Assembly: GCA_022843465.1 (NCBI GenBank)
Contig: JALHNO010000005.1
Span: forward strand, 24,691-88,690
Length of the DNA stretch: 64,000 bases
From: Pseudomonadota bacterium
GTDB lineage: Bacteria; Pseudomonadota; Gammaproteobacteria; Xanthomonadales; Ahniellaceae
Reading direction: 5' to 3'
Shown here: piece after piece, positions 1-8,940 of the stretch
How the letters are laid out: every line of letters begins with the position of its first letter
Position numbering within the stretch: the first letter of the stretch is position 1
Translations under genes and position numbers: made by a program
The notes under the pieces: model-generated
The model's input: only the letters and a program-made list of their open reading frames with translations
Database searches by the model: none
Told to the model about the DNA's origin: nothing

Positions 1-660
1 GCAGTCTTGTAGGAGGCCCGAAGCGGGCCGACCGTGGTCTTGCAGTCTCACCACAACGGTCGCGCCGCTTCGGCGCTCCCACAGGAGATGGCGCGGTGCA
101 GTCTTGTAGGAGGCCCGAAGCGGGCCGACCGCGGTCTCGCAGTCTCACCACAGCGGTCGCGCCGCTTCGGCGCTCCCACAGGAGATGGCGCGGTGCAGTC
201 TTGTAGGAGGCCCGAAGCGGGCCGACCGTGGTCTTGCAGTCTCACCACAACGGTCGCGCCGCTTCGGCGCTCCCACAGGAGATGGCGCGGTGCAGTCTTG
301 TAGGAGGCCCGAATCGGGCCGACCGTGGTCTTGCAGTCTCACCACAACGGTCGCGCCGCTTCGGCGCTCCCACAGGAGATGGCGCGGTGCAGTCTTGTAG
401 GAGGCCCGAAGCGGGCCGACCGCAGTCTCGCAGTCTCACCACAACGGTCGCGCCGCTTCGGCGCTCCCACAGGAGATGGCGCGGCGCAGTCTTGTAGGAG
501 GCCCGAACCGGGCCGACCGTGGTCTTGCAGTCTCACCACAACGGTCGCGCCGCTTCGGCGCTCCCACAGGAGATGGCGCGGCGCAGTCTTGTAGGAGGCC
601 CGAAGCGGGCCGACCGCGGTCTCGCAGTCTCACCACAGCGGTCGCGCCGCTTCGGCGCTC
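1..660. repeat. Tandem array of a 97-bp REP-pair unit (about 6.8 copies)
   Basis: The same unit recurs with an exact 97-bp period from positions 1, 98, 195, 292, 389, 486 and 583; the last copy is cut short at 660. Each unit holds two REP-like hairpins in opposite orientation. One reads GTAGGAG, a GGCCCG/CGGGCC stem, then GACCG. The other is the inverse layout, CGGTC, a GCGCCG/CGGCGC stem, then CTCCCAC. Two inverted REPs per unit is the layout called REPIN or BIME in gammaproteobacteria. Copies differ by only a few bases, so amplification is recent or homogenised. No gene is supported here: the open frames are repeats of one another. No REP-associated tyrosine transposase gene is visible in the window. 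Confidence 0.93.
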
Positions 661-2724
661 CTACTGTGGCGCCTGGAAGGCAAGGCTGACAAACAGGCTG
701 CGACCGGCGCCCGGAAAATATCGTTCGTTGCCGAAGCTGAGGTCGCCGCGCTCGGCATAGCGGCGATCGGCGATGTTCATCACGCGTGCCGCCAGACTCC
801 AGTGCTCCGACAGCGCGCGTCGCCAGCGCAGATGCGCCAGGCTGTGGCCCGGATAACGCGCGAGATTGCCGGCGTCCATGAAGTAGCCGCCCTGATGCAC
901 GAGTTCCAGTTCGAATGTGCCAAGTCTGCGATCGGCGTAGCCGAGCCGGGTTCCCGCGAGCAGGCGCGGTGCGGTGTCGATCTCGTTGCCGGCGCGAATG
1001 CTCTCGCCGGCACCAATGCCACGGTCGAAATCGTAACGCTGGATCGCATAGCTGGCATTGAGGCCGAACGACCAGCCGGCCTGATTGACGCCGCCCAAGG
1101 CGAGTTCGACGCCACGATGCCGCGTGCGGCCATCGCTTTCATTGAAGCCATTGGCATCGCGAAAGATGAAGTGGCGTTTGCGTGCGCTGTACACGCTGGC
1201 TTCCAGCGAGATCGGACCGAAGTCGCGGCGGCTGCCGAGTTCGGCCATGTCGAACACTTCGGTGTCGAGATCGGCTACTTCCTGTCCGCGTTGCAGGCGA
1301 TACAGCTCGCCCGCCTGCGGAAACCGGAATCCGCGCGCCAGCCGCAGCCAGTACGCGCCATGGTCCAGCCGATGCAGCAGCGCCAGTTTGGGCGCGAGCT
1401 GCTGAAAGTGGTCGCGGCGATCCGCAGGCCTCAGGAACAGACAGCCACCAAACCCGCAGGCACTGCCGTCCTCGCGCAGATTGCCATCGGCGGCGCGATT
1501 GTCGTAGCGGTATTGCAGACGCTCGCCGCGCAGACCCAGCTGCAGTTCGGTGTCGGCGCTGATCGCCCAGGCATAGTCGACGAACAGCGCCTGCATGGCC
1601 GCATCTGCGTGATAGTCGTAATGGACGCCGGCCGGTCGGATGGCCTGCTGCTGCGGCGAGCCGGTGCTGAGGGCCAGCGCCTGGAACTCGCGCAGGCTGC
1701 CCTGTGCCCATTCGAGCTCGGCGCCGAACGCCCAGCGCGCGCGCTCATCCCGCAGATTGAACAGGCTGAGCACGCCGGCGCTGCTGCTGGCATTGTCTTC
1801 GAGCGGCTGGCCGGGCGCGAAGTGCTGCAGGAACTGCTGCTGGTCGCGACGCAGATAGGGAATGATCTGCCATGAGCGCTGCGTGTCCGCATCGTATTGA
1901 TAGCGGCTGGCGGCGCGCAGTGCGCGGGCATCACGAAATGCCTCCGGGTTCGCGTTGCTGCGTCTGATCTGCGGATCGCGATAGGCGCTGACACCGCTGA
2001 TGAAGCCGGCCGTTTCCTGCTGCAATTCGTTGAGCGACAACCAGGAATGCCATGCGCCCGTTTCCCGCACCGACTCGTATGCAAGATGAACCTTGCTCTG
2101 CTGATAGCCTTCCTGCGCGCGGAAACTGCCGCTGTCGACATGCTCCGCGCCCAGATAGGTTCCGCGAGCCAGGTCCGAGCGCGACCATGAACCGCGCAGA
2201 CGGTAGTAGTCGTCGCTGCCGCCTTCGAGGCTGGTCTTCAGTGCCGATGCGTCCAGTGCCGAAGGCGTGCGTACATCGATCACGCCGTGGAGGGCATTGG
2301 ATCCATGCAGGGCGGATCCGGGTCCGCGCAGGATGTCCACGGCCTGGGCATTGTGGGTGTCCAGTTCAAAGCCGTTGTTGATATTGCAGAAGCCAGCCGG
2401 GCGGATCGGCACGCCGTTCTCCGTCCACAGAAACGCACCGCAGGCGCCGGTGCCGGTAAGCACCGGTGAACGGATGGCAGTGAGTTGTTCCTGCCCGCTG
2501 CCGCGGCCGACCCAGACGCCGGGTGTGCGCTGTGTCAGCTCGTTCAGATGCGTGGCCGCTACTTGCTCGACTTCCTCACCCTCGATCTGCGTGCTGCTGG
2601 CCACCGGCGCGGCGGCTTCGACGCGAACGATCACACGATCCAGCCGTGCCGGGGTCGTCGCCAGCGACGAGTCGGCAATCGGCGGAGACAGCAGCAGCGC
2701 AATCTGGATGGGGATCGAATTCAT
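661..2724 (-). CDS. TonB-dependent outer-membrane receptor
   Basis: A 687-residue protein with the layout of a TonB-dependent receptor. A short hydrophobic N-terminus is followed by a plug domain (about 45-165) containing LNELTQRTPGVWV, VDILRGPGSALHGSNALHGVIDV and related plug motifs. A 22-strand-type barrel follows, rich in alternating aromatic residues. It would import a chelated metal or another scarce ligand across the outer membrane using TonB/ExbBD energy; the ligand cannot be read from the sequence. The barrel should end in an aromatic residue. Here VSLAF is followed by four extra residues (QAPQ) and a stop whose TAG lies inside the flanking REP repeat. yaeQ lies 81 bp upstream on the same strand, so co-transcription is possible but unproven. 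Confidence 0.88.
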   Translation of the reverse strand: MNSIPIQIALLLSPPIADSSLATTPARLDRVIVRVEAAAPVASSTQIEGEEVEQVAATHLNELTQRTPGVWVGRGSGQEQLTAIRSPVLTGTGACGAFLWTENGVPIRPAGFCNINNGFELDTHNAQAVDILRGPGSALHGSNALHGVIDVRTPSALDASALKTSLEGGSDDYYRLRGSWSRSDLARGTYLGAEHVDSGSFRAQEGYQQSKVHLAYESVRETGAWHSWLSLNELQQETAGFISGVSAYRDPQIRRSNANPEAFRDARALRAASRYQYDADTQRSWQIIPYLRRDQQQFLQHFAPGQPLEDNASSSAGVLSLFNLRDERARWAFGAELEWAQGSLREFQALALSTGSPQQQAIRPAGVHYDYHADAAMQALFVDYAWAISADTELQLGLRGERLQYRYDNRAADGNLREDGSACGFGGCLFLRPADRRDHFQQLAPKLALLHRLDHGAYWLRLARGFRFPQAGELYRLQRGQEVADLDTEVFDMAELGSRRDFGPISLEASVYSARKRHFIFRDANGFNESDGRTRHRGVELALGGVNQAGWSFGLNASYAIQRYDFDRGIGAGESIRAGNEIDTAPRLLAGTRLGYADRRLGTFELELVHQGGYFMDAGNLARYPGHSLAHLRWRRALSEHWSLAARVMNIADRRYAERGDLSFGNERYFPGAGRSLFVSLAFQAPQ

Positions 2725-2805
2725 CGGACGCCATCATCGCGGATCGCAGGCGTCGCTGGCGAGGGGCTGGAGTCACGCCCCGGCATCGCGCGGCCTGATC
2801 TGCGC

Positions 2806-3354
2806 TTACTCCGCGGGCGTCTGTCGCCGCAAGGGAATGATCGTGACCGTCCGCGTCGCATCCGAGATCTGGGTCTCGCCCTCCTGGATCAGGCACTGCA
2901 GACGCATATTGCGGGCATACAACGCGGCGAGCTCGGCGCTTGCTTCGGCGCTGATCTCGAGTACGCGAAGGTTGTCGAGACGTGCCAGACCGGGTGCGTT
3001 CTTCTCCCACCAGAGCCCGAACCCGCGCCCGCCATAGCCCAGCACCATGACCTCGCGCGCCCGCCCGCTGGCCTTGCGCAGCCTGGCCTCATCGGGTTGA
3101 CCGAGCTCGATCCATTGCTCGATCTCGCCCGTCAACGAACGCCGCCAGAGGTCGGGTTCGTCGTCACTGCTGAGCCCGCGGCCGAACTCGAGACGCTCAT
3201 CGGCGTTCAGTGCGAACGCCAGCATCCGCAGCATCAGGCGCTGCTCGGTCTCCGAGGGATGCTGCGCCAGCGTCAGGGTATGACTGGCGTAGTAGTGACG
3301 ATCGATATCGCTGATCTGCAATTCCAGCTTGCAGACGGTGGCCTTCACTGCCAT
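2806..3354 (-). CDS. yaeQ: YaeQ family protein
   Basis: A 182-residue protein matching the YaeQ family over its full length: MAVKATVCK at the N-terminus, then TLAQHPSETEQRLMLRMLAFAL, ADERLEFGRGLSSDDEPDLW, WIELGQPDEARLRKA and a C-terminal half with LQCLIQEGE. YaeQ proteins are small cytoplasmic proteins with a PD-(D/E)XK-like fold. They were first noted as suppressors of RfaH loss, and their biochemical role is unsettled. The start is placed at 3354 so the protein begins MAVKA as in E. coli; an in-frame ATG two codons upstream (3360) is equally possible. Neither start has a strong ribosome binding site. Confidence 0.88.
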   Translation of the reverse strand: MAVKATVCKLELQISDIDRHYYASHTLTLAQHPSETEQRLMLRMLAFALNADERLEFGRGLSSDDEPDLWRRSLTGEIEQWIELGQPDEARLRKASGRAREVMVLGYGGRGFGLWWEKNAPGLARLDNLRVLEISAEASAELAALYARNMRLQCLIQEGETQISDATRTVTIIPLRRQTPAE

Positions 3355-3690
3355 GGGCATTCCGGTTCGGACAATTGGCCATGGTAGCGGGTTGCCAGCC
3401 GGGCGCGGTCGGCAGAACCGGTTCCCGTGATGACCATAAGCCTGGGCACCGGTGGAGGGCGGGATTCGTCGATCCGGTGGTCAGTGCCCAGACCAGTGCG
3501 CGCTGGCGGGCGAGCCCATCGGCAAGCGGGTGTCTGGAAAATCTCCAGCAGCCGGTCTGTGGAGTATGCCGATTCCCGGGATATTCAAGGTCACCGGAGT
3601 ATGCTGGTACCAGTCGGCGCACATTCGACGGCCGCCCAGGCCCGCCGTCCCGCGGATCCGGCGACGCGTTGCAAACTTCCGCGCATGCAG
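3355..3690. other. Divergent intergenic region, no gene seen
   Basis: This stretch separates yaeQ (minus strand) from the universal stress gene (plus strand) and must contain the yaeQ promoter. Frames open here carry no recognisable protein and no good ribosome binding site. No clear hairpin or repeat was found. Confidence 0.5.
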
Positions 3691-3731
3691 TTGATCTGCA
3701 TCATGTTGCAATACCTGCTTCGGACTAGGCT
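3691..3731 (+). promoter_or_regulatory. FNR/Anr-type box and -10 element of the universal stress gene
   Basis: TTGATCTGCATCAT at 3691-3704 matches the FNR/Anr half-sites TTGAT-N4-ATCAA at nine of ten bases. A weak -10 element, TAGGCT, sits at 3726-3731. The box centre lies 31 bp upstream of the -10 centre, the geometry of a class II FNR-activated promoter (box near -41.5). The gene starts at 3755 with AAGGGAG just upstream. Usp genes under Anr/FNR control are known in Pseudomonas, so induction at low oxygen is inferred. Confidence 0.55.
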
Positions 3732-3754
3732 GGTTGCACGAAGGGAGAAAAAAC

Positions 3755-4624
3755 ATGACCGAGTCACGAACCTTTATTGTTGCCGTGCGCGATGAACCCT
3801 CGGCGCGTGTCGCATTTGCCCGGGCCAGCCATCTGGCCGCAGCCGGTGATCGCATCGTGCTGGTCCACGCCCGACGGAAGTCCCTGTTCATGCTGATGGG
3901 GGCCGGCGAGATGATGCATGCCATTCCGGATCTCGCGCTCGCTGAGCTGTCATCCACCGACTGGTTTGATCAGCTACAGACGTCGTTGGGTGCCCCCGAT
4001 TCGGTCGACATCGACTGCCGGGTGCTCGATGGTGACCCCGCTGCGGCGATTGCCGATCTGGCGCGCGCCGAAAAGGCGGCAATGATCGTGGTGGCGGGAC
4101 ACCGGCAAGGACTGGTGCGTGAGCTGGCGTTTGGCAGCACCGCATTGCGTATTCTGCGGCGCGCGCCGTGTCCGGTCCTGGTCGCCCGCAATACGGGATC
4201 GGACAGCTATCGAGCCGCGACCCTGGCGGTGACCGCAGATCCCTCATCCGAGCGGATCATCGCGGCGGCCACACGATTGCTGCCGAAGTCGGCGATGACC
4301 CTGTTGCACGCCTATCGTCTGCCCGACGAAGCCAGCCTGCGGATGCGTGGCGTGCCCGAGGAGCAACTGCTGCCCTTGCGCGAACGCCTGCGCGAGAAGG
4401 CGCAGCAGGCACTGCAACCCTTGCTGGCGCAGGCCGCCGGCGCAAAACTGCTGCTGGAATACGGATTCGCGCCGCTGGAAATCGTCGATCACGTTCAGCA
4501 CGAAAAACCGGATGTGCTGGTGATATCGCAGCATCGCGGCTCCTTGCTGGATGAGCGACTGCTCGGCAGTGTCGCCCAGCATGCGCTGTATCACGCCGGC
4601 TGCGATCTCTTGCTGGTTCCGTAG
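3755..4624 (+). CDS. Tandem universal stress protein (UspA family)
   Basis: A 289-residue cytoplasmic protein made of two UspA domains. Domain one ends with the nucleotide-loop pattern AGHRQGLVRELAFGSTALRILRRAPCPVLV, matching G-x2-G-x9-G-(S/T). Domain two ends QHRGSLLDERLLGSVAQHALYHAGCDLLLVP and keeps a looser version of the loop, so at least the first domain probably binds ATP. The family takes part in survival under starvation or oxygen limitation rather than catalysing a known reaction. The ATG at 3755 is chosen because AAGGGAG lies 6-7 bases upstream. The FNR-type box upstream points to anaerobic or microaerobic induction. The gene stands alone and converges on the next gene. Confidence 0.88.
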   Translation: MTESRTFIVAVRDEPSARVAFARASHLAAAGDRIVLVHARRKSLFMLMGAGEMMHAIPDLALAELSSTDWFDQLQTSLGAPDSVDIDCRVLDGDPAAAIADLARAEKAAMIVVAGHRQGLVRELAFGSTALRILRRAPCPVLVARNTGSDSYRAATLAVTADPSSERIIAAATRLLPKSAMTLLHAYRLPDEASLRMRGVPEEQLLPLRERLREKAQQALQPLLAQAAGAKLLLEYGFAPLEIVDHVQHEKPDVLVISQHRGSLLDERLLGSVAQHALYHAGCDLLLVP

Positions 4625-4653
4625 CGGAGCAACCTCCGTCACCCGTTGGCGGC

Positions 4654-4688
4654 GCATGGGTCCGGGCGTCTGTGCGTCCGGCCCATGC
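4654..4688. terminator. Hairpin between convergent genes
   Basis: GCATGGG and CCGG pair with CCGG and CCCATGC around a 12-base loop, with one bulged T. It lies between the ends of two convergent genes, as a bidirectional terminator would. There is no strong T tract on either side, so termination is inferred from place and stem strength. Confidence 0.42.
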
Positions 4689-4704
4689 ATCAGTCCATCC
4701 CCGA

Positions 4705-6174
4705 TCAGTTGGGATCGAGTACGCAGCAATTGCCTTCGTCGCTGGCATTGAGCACCAGCACATTCACCGCCTGGATCTGTTGCAGGCCGTTGCTGACAGG
4801 AGTGAACTGCTGACGTGGCAGGTTCACCGGCGACCACGAAAAATTCCAGGGCACGCTGCACTGGGTGTCGCGATTGGGTGTGGTCTGGACGAGATAGAAA
4901 TCCTGGCCATCGGCGACGCCATCCCAGTCGCTGAAGGTGCTGCCCGCCATCACGAAGCGGTCGCGCTTCAGATCCAGCGCGTAGATTGTCTCGGCACGAA
5001 TGCTTTGCGTGCTGTAGCGCGTGGCCGCGGCATTCGGACCGAGGTTGACCGGTGTTGCCGACAAGGAAAAACCATCACCCTGGGTGACGCTGCCGCGCAG
5101 CGTACCGGCCGCAATCACCGAGCCGGCGCCGACCAGGCCAGCGGGAATTTCCACGACGTCGTAAGCGGTCGCGATGTCCACGGGATCACGCCACATCGAC
5201 TGCACCATCGGGATGCAACCAAGTGCGCGGAAGCGCACCATGTACAACGGCAGCGAACCGGTGAGTGCTGGCGTGCTGGCGCCGACCAGGACGGTGTCCT
5301 GCGGGTAGTTGCCGAAGCCCAGATTGACGATGCCGTAGAAGTCTTCACTGGTGCTGTCGATCAGACCCATCGCGGCATTGCAGACCGGCGCCCCATTGAA
5401 GCGGACGCGGAACATCAGCGCGCGGCGGTCACTGCTCCAGTTGCTGCCCGCTGCCGAACTGCCGGCCACCACCAGATCGGGCGCACCGCCCGCTGCCGAG
5501 CGGCTTTCGGTCAGGGCGCGGAAGCGCAGTCCCGGCTGCGGCGCCGGCTGCGCGTAGGCGCGATCGAACACCAGTCCGCCGGCCGGGGTAAGCCGCAGGA
5601 TGCGGCCCTTGGTCGTGCCTGCCGGCGCTGCCACATGCTCGTCGCCGACCACCACGAGATCGCCTGCAGCCAGCGGCGCTGCCGGGTTCTGCGCCTCGAT
5701 GATGTCGTAGCCAAAGCTGCGATGGCCGCTGGCCAGATTGCCCAGCACGCGCGACCAGATCAGCGCGCCATTGCAGCGGATGCGCAGCACATGGATATGG
5801 ATTCCGGTGGACTGGCTCACCGAGCCGGTCAGGGCGAATCCACTGCCGTCGCGCAGTTCAACAATGGCCTGGGCTGTCGAGTTGCTGTTGCCGCCAATCC
5901 GGTAGGCGCGCTGCCAGAGCGCAATGCCATTATTGTCGACCCGTGAAACCAGGATTTCGGTGGCGGTGGCGGTACGGCGGGTGCCGGCGATGATCGATCC
6001 GGCGCCGAGACAGACATTCACCGACTTTACGTCTTCACCGGCATCGCGTGCCGGATTTTCACCATAATAGGCCTCGAAATTCTGGGCCTGCGCCAGCGAT
6101 GCCAGCAATCCACCCAGCAACAGCGAGCACATCGACAGTGCGCGCCTTGCTGTCCGATCCTTCTGCGTGTTCAT
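4705..6174 (-). CDS. Secreted beta-propeller-like protein of unknown function
   Basis: A 489-residue protein with a clear Sec signal peptide (about 1-31: basic N-region, LLLGGLLASL core, AQA cleavage site). The mature part holds repeated blocks with patterns such as GSGFALTGS, GDLVVVGDE, DLVVAGSS, DTVLVGAS and GSVIAAGT, each a strand pair spaced about 50 residues apart. That is the look of a propeller built from weak repeats of the delta-60/SBBP type; the family call is inference. There are few Cys, with a CC pair near the C-terminus. The start has GGAG a few bases upstream. A promoter with a palindromic overlap lies about 115 bp upstream. No function is claimed. Confidence 0.75.
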   Translation of the reverse strand: MNTQKDRTARRALSMCSLLLGGLLASLAQAQNFEAYYGENPARDAGEDVKSVNVCLGAGSIIAGTRRTATATEILVSRVDNNGIALWQRAYRIGGNSNSTAQAIVELRDGSGFALTGSVSQSTGIHIHVLRIRCNGALIWSRVLGNLASGHRSFGYDIIEAQNPAAPLAAGDLVVVGDEHVAAPAGTTKGRILRLTPAGGLVFDRAYAQPAPQPGLRFRALTESRSAAGGAPDLVVAGSSAAGSNWSSDRRALMFRVRFNGAPVCNAAMGLIDSTSEDFYGIVNLGFGNYPQDTVLVGASTPALTGSLPLYMVRFRALGCIPMVQSMWRDPVDIATAYDVVEIPAGLVGAGSVIAAGTLRGSVTQGDGFSLSATPVNLGPNAAATRYSTQSIRAETIYALDLKRDRFVMAGSTFSDWDGVADGQDFYLVQTTPNRDTQCSVPWNFSWSPVNLPRQQFTPVSNGLQQIQAVNVLVLNASDEGNCCVLDPN

Positions 6175-6288
6175 AGGAGTCTCCGTGTCGGGAACGCGGT
6201 CCGGCGCCGAGGGGGCGACGCACGCCGCGGAGATACGCTACGGATCGGCGGTGGTAACGGAAAGGATACTTGTGGGTCAATCGGGGAC

Positions 6289-6320
6289 AATATGGGAAGG
6301 TATTCATTCATGTGAATACC
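6289..6320 (-). promoter_or_regulatory. Promoter overlapped by a perfect palindrome (candidate operator)
   Basis: Read on the minus strand, TTCACA (6316-6311) and CATATT (6294-6289) are separated by 16 bp and resemble sigma-70 -35 and -10 elements. GGTATTCA-N6-TGAATACC (6299-6320) is a perfect 8-bp inverted repeat covering the -35 element. TTCATGAA follows at 6324-6331. The surroundings are AT-rich compared with the window. This suggests a repressor or activator site controlling the secreted protein gene starting at 6174. Confidence 0.5.
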
Positions 6321-6459
6321 ATTTTCATGAATAAATTCGGAATTCCATCACATCATGGCAATCCGCGGCCGCGCCCTTGTCGTGAGCGCAGGTACCCCTG
6401 GGTTTGCCGAATACCGGGCCGGTGGCAGCATCCACAAGGCGCGCTGTCGTGGGCGGCGC

Positions 6460-7320
6460 TCAATCGGAAAGGCGCCCAATCGCCAGGCGGATGCCCCTGG
6501 AAAAGTCGGCGCGATTGGCATACTCCGACGCCAGTGCATTCACCTGGTGCGGGGCACGGTACTGGTCGCGTGTCAGCGCAGTATCGATCAGGCCGAGATC
6601 GTAGGCGAAATCGTCTGAAAACGCCGGCAGCATCGTGGCGAAGCTGAAAGGTATCCGGTCGGGCACGATCAGGTTGATGTGCCGGACGATATTGCTGGTG
6701 CAGTTGTTGCCGAGCGTATGATAGAACTCCGGCTGTTGTGCGATCTGATTGGCGCGCTCCAGCAGGGACACGAGCAGAGCGCGCCGACGCTCGGCTGTGG
6801 TCCGAACCGGGTACAGAAAGACCTCATCGCGGCGATGATTGGCGCGCAGGCCGATCAGGTCACGCTCGTCACCGAAAACATAGGCCAGCTCGTACTGGCG
6901 CAGCATGCCGAGAACGGGCGAGAACGCTTCGCCTTTTTCCTTGCGGATCTCGACCGAGATCGCGAGATAGTCGCCGTCTTCAAAACCGAAACTGAGAAAG
7001 GTATGCGCCGGTCCGCGCCAGTCTGCGAAGGGCTCGACGATGTACCACAGCGACTGCAGCCGTCGCAGATCGTAGGTGCGCGTTTCCCAGTGAACATCGA
7101 AATCCTGCACGGATCGATAGAAATTATTGCGCACATTGCTGATCTGCACCTGGTCGCCATCGATCACGGCGTGCGCGATCCGGTCCTGGTCGAGCGCCCA
7201 GTCGCGCGTATTGGACGGTCGTACCAGGGCGATCAGGATCAGGTAGGCCAGCAGGCTGACTACGACTGTTGCCAGCAGGAGTCGAAGCGATTTCTGAAGG
7301 CGACTGCGCACAGGGCTCAT
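6460..7320 (-). CDS. Membrane-anchored Lnb N-terminal-like (DUF4105) protein
   Basis: A 286-residue protein with one N-terminal membrane segment (about 12-33) and a large periplasmic part. The periplasmic part has the hallmarks of the DUF4105/Lnb N-terminal periplasmic domain: WRGPAHTFLSFGFEDGDYLAISVEIRKEKGE around His106, and YHTLGNNCTSNI around Cys207. In Lnb-type lipoprotein acyltransferases a His and a Cys in these places are proposed catalytic residues. The protein is shorter than full Lnb because it lacks the multi-helix C-terminal part. A role in acyl or thioester chemistry on the periplasmic side is therefore inference. It runs in the same direction as the gene at 4705-6174 but is separated by about 285 bp containing that gene's promoter. 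Confidence 0.78.
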   Translation of the reverse strand: MSPVRSRLQKSLRLLLATVVVSLLAYLILIALVRPSNTRDWALDQDRIAHAVIDGDQVQISNVRNNFYRSVQDFDVHWETRTYDLRRLQSLWYIVEPFADWRGPAHTFLSFGFEDGDYLAISVEIRKEKGEAFSPVLGMLRQYELAYVFGDERDLIGLRANHRRDEVFLYPVRTTAERRRALLVSLLERANQIAQQPEFYHTLGNNCTSNIVRHINLIVPDRIPFSFATMLPAFSDDFAYDLGLIDTALTRDQYRAPHQVNALASEYANRADFSRGIRLAIGRLSD

Positions 7321-7839
7321 GGTGCGCGTATGGTAGTGGCAGCCCGGGGCGACGTCGCGCGACCTTCAAAGCGGTCGGCTCCAAGCCGCGCTATCGGATC
7401 AGCGGAGTACCAGTAGACCGAGCATGAGCACGGCGACCGTGCCGGTGAGCGGCAGGCCCCGGCGCTGCGAGCAGGCGGTCGGTCGCCGTCAGATCGACAT
7501 TGTGGACTGCATTCGGCACCGTTCTCCGTCGATATCGGTACGACCGAGCGCCTGAGTCCAAACGCCTGTGGCGGTGACGACATCATCGGTTGCAGTCCAC
7601 GCCCCACCCCGATGGTGAACCTCGTGGCCAGATCGACTCTGCCCAGTTCCGCGACGGCCTCGAGTGATGGATCGAACGGCAACGCCCGAGATGCGAAGAG
7701 TGCGTCGTGGCTGCTGGCAGCGCGCCGATCGGAAGTCCGATCGGCGCCAGCCAGGGAGCGCTGCGTCGAGTTCCGCATGGACTTGAGCCCGCAGCTACGG
7801 GCATGATGCATCCCTTGCGTCCGGCCGTGTCCGCCCGAA
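7321..7839. other. 519 bp without a convincing gene; possible decayed reading frame
   Basis: No intact gene is supported. On the minus strand short protein-like stretches occur in different frames. One ends at about 7400 with a hydrophobic tail reading PLTGTVAVLMLGLLVLR and a stop, which looks like a C-terminal membrane anchor. This could be a frameshifted relic of a secreted protein, but the evidence is weak. The promoter for the nucleotidyltransferase pair should lie near the right end. Confidence 0.3.
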
Positions 7840-8940
7840 ATGCTTACACCTGAAATCCTGACCCAGCAGTACGCATCGCGTATCCTGTTCGAATGCATTT
7901 CGGGCAGTCGCGCTTATGGCACGTCGAACGCCCACAGTGATGTCGATATCCGCGGTATCCACGCCCAGCCAGCGGTGAGTTTCATCGCGCTCAAGCCACC
8001 GCAGGAACTGATCGCCGATGATCGCCACAATACGGTCTACTACAGTCTGCGCCGCACGATCGAACTGCTGACCTCGGCCAATCCGAATATCCTCGAGCTG
8101 CTCTACATGCCGGAAGACTGCATTCGCGTCGACACCCCCGAGATGGCGCGCCTGCGTGAGAGACGGCAGCTTTTCATCACCCGACAATGTGCCGATACGC
8201 ACATCGGCTATGCCTTCAGCCAGATCAAGAAAGCCAAAGGCCAGAACAAGTGGATCAACCAGCCCAAGCCGGAACAGCCACCGCGCAAGGAGGCGTTCTG
8301 CCATGTATTGACCCGCGCTGCGCTGGCGACCCGGACCGAGGTTCCGTGCCGCCCGCAGCCGCTCGACGACACCGGAATCCAGCTTGCGCACTGCCATGCG
8401 GCGCGGTTGGAACATGCCCAGGATGGCTATCGTCTGTATGGCTATGGTGGGCGGGCACGTGGTGTGTTTCGCGGCGATGTGCTGGCGGTTGAATCGATTC
8501 CACTGGCCGATGAGGCCACGCACTTCGTTGGACTGCTGTTCTACAACGAGCGCGGCTGGCGCCATGCCATGGACGATCATCGCAACTACTGGACCTGGCG
8601 ATCCGAGCGCAATGAGGCGCGTTGGCGTCAGCAGGAGGCTGGCGAACTCGACTACGATGCCAAGAACATCATGCACACGGTCCGGCTGCTGATGTCGGGA
8701 CGATCCATACTCCAGCATGGGGCGCCGATCGTGCGTTTCGACGGCGCCCAGCAGGCCCTGTTGATGAAGGTGCGCTCGGGCGGCTTTTCCTATGCGGAAG
8801 TGATGGCGATGGCCGAGGACATCAAGGCCGAATGCGCGCTGTTGCGAGACCAGGCGGAACTGCCCGAAGTTGCCGATTTCGGATCGGCCGAGCGTCTGTT
8901 GCTGGAACTCACCGAGCACTGGGAGCAGCGATGTCGGTAA
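7840..8940 (+). CDS. RlaP-type nucleotidyltransferase 1
   Basis: A 366-residue protein of the predicted nucleotidyltransferase family that includes RlaP (DNA polymerase beta superfamily). The active-site signature is visible: ISGSRAYGTSNAHSDVDIRG, with the GSRAYG loop at 22-28 and metal-binding Asp34 and Asp36. PNILELLYMP and a long helical C-terminal part follow, with IKKAKGQNKWINQP. Relatives sit near RNA ligases or repair genes and presumably transfer a nucleotide to RNA or protein; no substrate is established and no RNA ligase is present here. The last 10 bp overlap the start of a second, diverged member, so the two are translated together. Confidence 0.82.
   Translation: MLTPEILTQQYASRILFECISGSRAYGTSNAHSDVDIRGIHAQPAVSFIALKPPQELIADDRHNTVYYSLRRTIELLTSANPNILELLYMPEDCIRVDTPEMARLRERRQLFITRQCADTHIGYAFSQIKKAKGQNKWINQPKPEQPPRKEAFCHVLTRAALATRTEVPCRPQPLDDTGIQLAHCHAARLEHAQDGYRLYGYGGRARGVFRGDVLAVESIPLADEATHFVGLLFYNERGWRHAMDDHRNYWTWRSERNEARWRQQEAGELDYDAKNIMHTVRLLMSGRSILQHGAPIVRFDGAQQALLMKVRSGGFSYAEVMAMAEDIKAECALLRDQAELPEVADFGSAERLLLELTEHWEQRCR

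Noticed and set aside
1-660. CRISPR array
   Set aside because: The repeats are contiguous 97-bp units with no unique spacers and no cas genes; the paired opposite hairpins are those of REP elements.
7321-7839. A pseudogene of a secreted, tail-anchored protein
   Set aside because: The hydrophobic tail near 7400 is suggestive, but the upstream pieces lie in different frames without recognisable homology, so it is kept only as an uncertain region.
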